Assembly (NCBI GenBank): GCA_973895155.1
Contig: OZ316899.1
Coordinates: 7,502,001 to 7,566,000 of the forward strand
DNA length: 64,000 bases
Direction of reading: 5' to 3'
Origin: Marsupella aquatica
Taxonomy: Eukaryota > Marchantiophyta
Shown: positions 62,968-64,000 of the stretch, piece by piece
How the letters are laid out: each line of letters opens with the position of its first letter
Position numbering within the stretch: position 1 is the first letter of the stretch
Made by a program: the position numbers and the translations under genes
The notes under the pieces: model-generated
What the model was told of the DNA's origin: nothing
Databases searched by the model: none
Seen by the model: the letters and a program-made list of their open reading frames with translations, nothing else

Positions 62968-64000
62968 CTCCCCCTGAATGTGGAATGCTATTCTTTCAGC
63001 AATTCTGGGGGTGCTTTCATATAGATCTCAGTATCAAGAGTACCATATAGGTAGGCTATCACCACATCTATCAAACGCATAGTTAGTTTGTTTGTCATGG
63101 CAAATCCGATTAAGAATTTGTAAGTGACAACATCCATTAGTGGGGAATACATTAGGTCGTAGTCTCATCCCGGAATTTGTGTGTAGCCTTTGGCCACCAG
63201 TCTGGCTTTATATCGGACTACCTCCCCTTGAGCATTTCTTTTCCTAACAAATGTAAATTTGTACCCTGTGAATTGTGTATATGGTGGGACTTTTATAATT
63301 GGTCCAAAAACTTTTCTCTTGATAAGAGAATCTAACTTTGAATTGATAGCTCCCTCCAATTTAATCCAATCAAGTCTCTATTGTGCTTCCAAGACTGTTA
63401 ATGGTTCTAGTGTCTCATTGGTAATTTCTTGGTATATAGTGAATGCAAAGTGTTCATCCATTTTGATTCTGTCACATGGCCGGATCTGTCCATTATGCAT
63501 ATATTGGATTGCCATTTCCTCATTTTCAGTATTTGTTATTGTATGTTCTACAGCGGGTGATATTGTATGGGTTTCAGGTATTGTAGGTATGTTTGTTCTT
63601 CGCTGTCTAGGTTGTGTATCTCTCAAACTGATTGGGCGTCACTCCACACTTAGTTCTCGGTGGTGGAATTGAGGCAATGCTATCTATGAGTGAAATTCTA
63701 GCTAGGACGTTTGCAGCTTCATTGTGGGATCGGGTAGTAGTTGCTGCATTGTTAAATGAATCTGGTAGTTTTTCCACTATCCTATTGAAATAAAGTATTC
63801 TTTGGACTTCATCGTCCGTCTGTTTGGTCCTCGGATCCATCAATAACACGTTCTTTGTATGCCATATTAGTTCTTGTTGCTTCAATTTATCCTGTTGATC
63901 CTTGGTATGCCTCAGTTATGGGTAAGTGTCTTTGTAAAAGTGGCAGCCCTAGAACCTGGCTTTAAATATATCACCTGTACTCCGTTCTATATATCTGCTG
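62968..64000 (-). pseudogene. Copia H integrase end and RT N-terminal part
   Basis: RT: SKLDSLIKRKVFGPIIKVPP, FTGYKFTFVRKRNAQGEVVR and YKARLVAKGYTQIPG, a stop, then MDVVTYKFLIGFAMTNKLTM and YLYGTLDTEIYMKAPPELL. The internal polypurine tract is at 62968-62980. The integrase-RT linker is at 63378-63885 (KTDDEVQRILYFNRIVEKLPDS); integrase C-terminal residues (YIERSTGDIFKARF) read to the window edge. Decayed by several frame breaks. Confidence 0.82.

Larger units (their letters stand above)
40986..64000 (-). mobile_element. Copia element H (split by G; 5' end beyond the window)
   Basis: 3' LTR 40986-41206, PPT, 3' UTR motif, RNase H and RT to 42604. After the 19.5-kb insertion of G, the RT continues at 62091 and the integrase end lies near 64000. 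The reading frame across the insertion joins YGLKQSG...QRHQICYYC at 62091 to the RT at 42600. Many stops and indels show it is an old copy. Confidence 0.85.

Overview
This window is plant nuclear DNA made almost entirely of nested LTR retrotransposons. I find no host gene, no RNA gene and nothing bacterial. The coding remnants are plant-type Ty3/gypsy (gag with CCHC knuckles, retropepsin, RT, RNase H, integrase without a chromodomain) and plant-type Ty1/copia (gag, retropepsin, GAG-pre-integrase and integrase, YVDD reverse transcriptase, RNase H). The host is a land plant with a repeat-rich genome; I cannot place it more finely.

Layout from left to right. (1) Gypsy element A, + strand, 1-13540: 5' LTR cut by the window edge (1-3350), PBS, decayed gag-pol, 3' LTR 9066-13540. 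A sits inside the 5' LTR of (2) gypsy element B, + strand, 13541-27128: rest of 5' LTR to 17282, gag-pol, truncated 3' LTR from about 23448. B sits in the tail of (3) copia F, + strand, whose 3' LTR is 27999-28144. (4) Copia C, + strand, 28266-40299 (189-bp LTRs, TSD GCTTA), is split by (5) element D, - strand, 31867-38383 (1388-bp LTRs, TSD CCTAC). (6) About 0.7 kb of unassigned DNA follows (40305-40985). (7) Copia H, - strand, begins at 40986 and runs off the right edge; it is split by (8) copia G, - strand, 42605-62090 (TSD ATAAT), which is split by (9) gypsy element E, - strand, 43317-57020 (TSD GCAGT).

The main discovery candidate is the gypsy family A/B/E. Target-site duplications and two LTRs of exactly equal length (4657 bp) show that the LTRs of E carry a very large reading frame in sense orientation. 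From its first ATG it is 1206 codons, intact in the 5' LTR and broken by one stop in the 3' LTR. It has a basic N-terminus, a central domain resembling the plant mobile domain/plant transposon-protein group, a long coiled coil and an Ala/Glu-rich tail. The TATA-like element lies downstream of this frame, so the frame occupies U3, a layout recalling the U3-encoded accessory gene of some animal retroviruses. The pol frame ends on a stop codon inside the first 12 bp of the 3' LTR, and the polypurine tract is pol coding sequence. E also has a -1 frameshift heptamer in correct register at its gag-PR/pol overlap. E lacks RT, RNase H and half of integrase, yet its LTRs are nearly identical, so it moved recently with help in trans.

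Other notable signals: element D is a recent non-autonomous element whose LTR edge resembles tRNA-Asp, the tRNA its PBS also matches, and whose LTRs hold an array of GACGCT...AGCGTC hairpins. The copia elements C, G and H share a 3'-PPT-like tract inside an unusual insertion in the RT frame.
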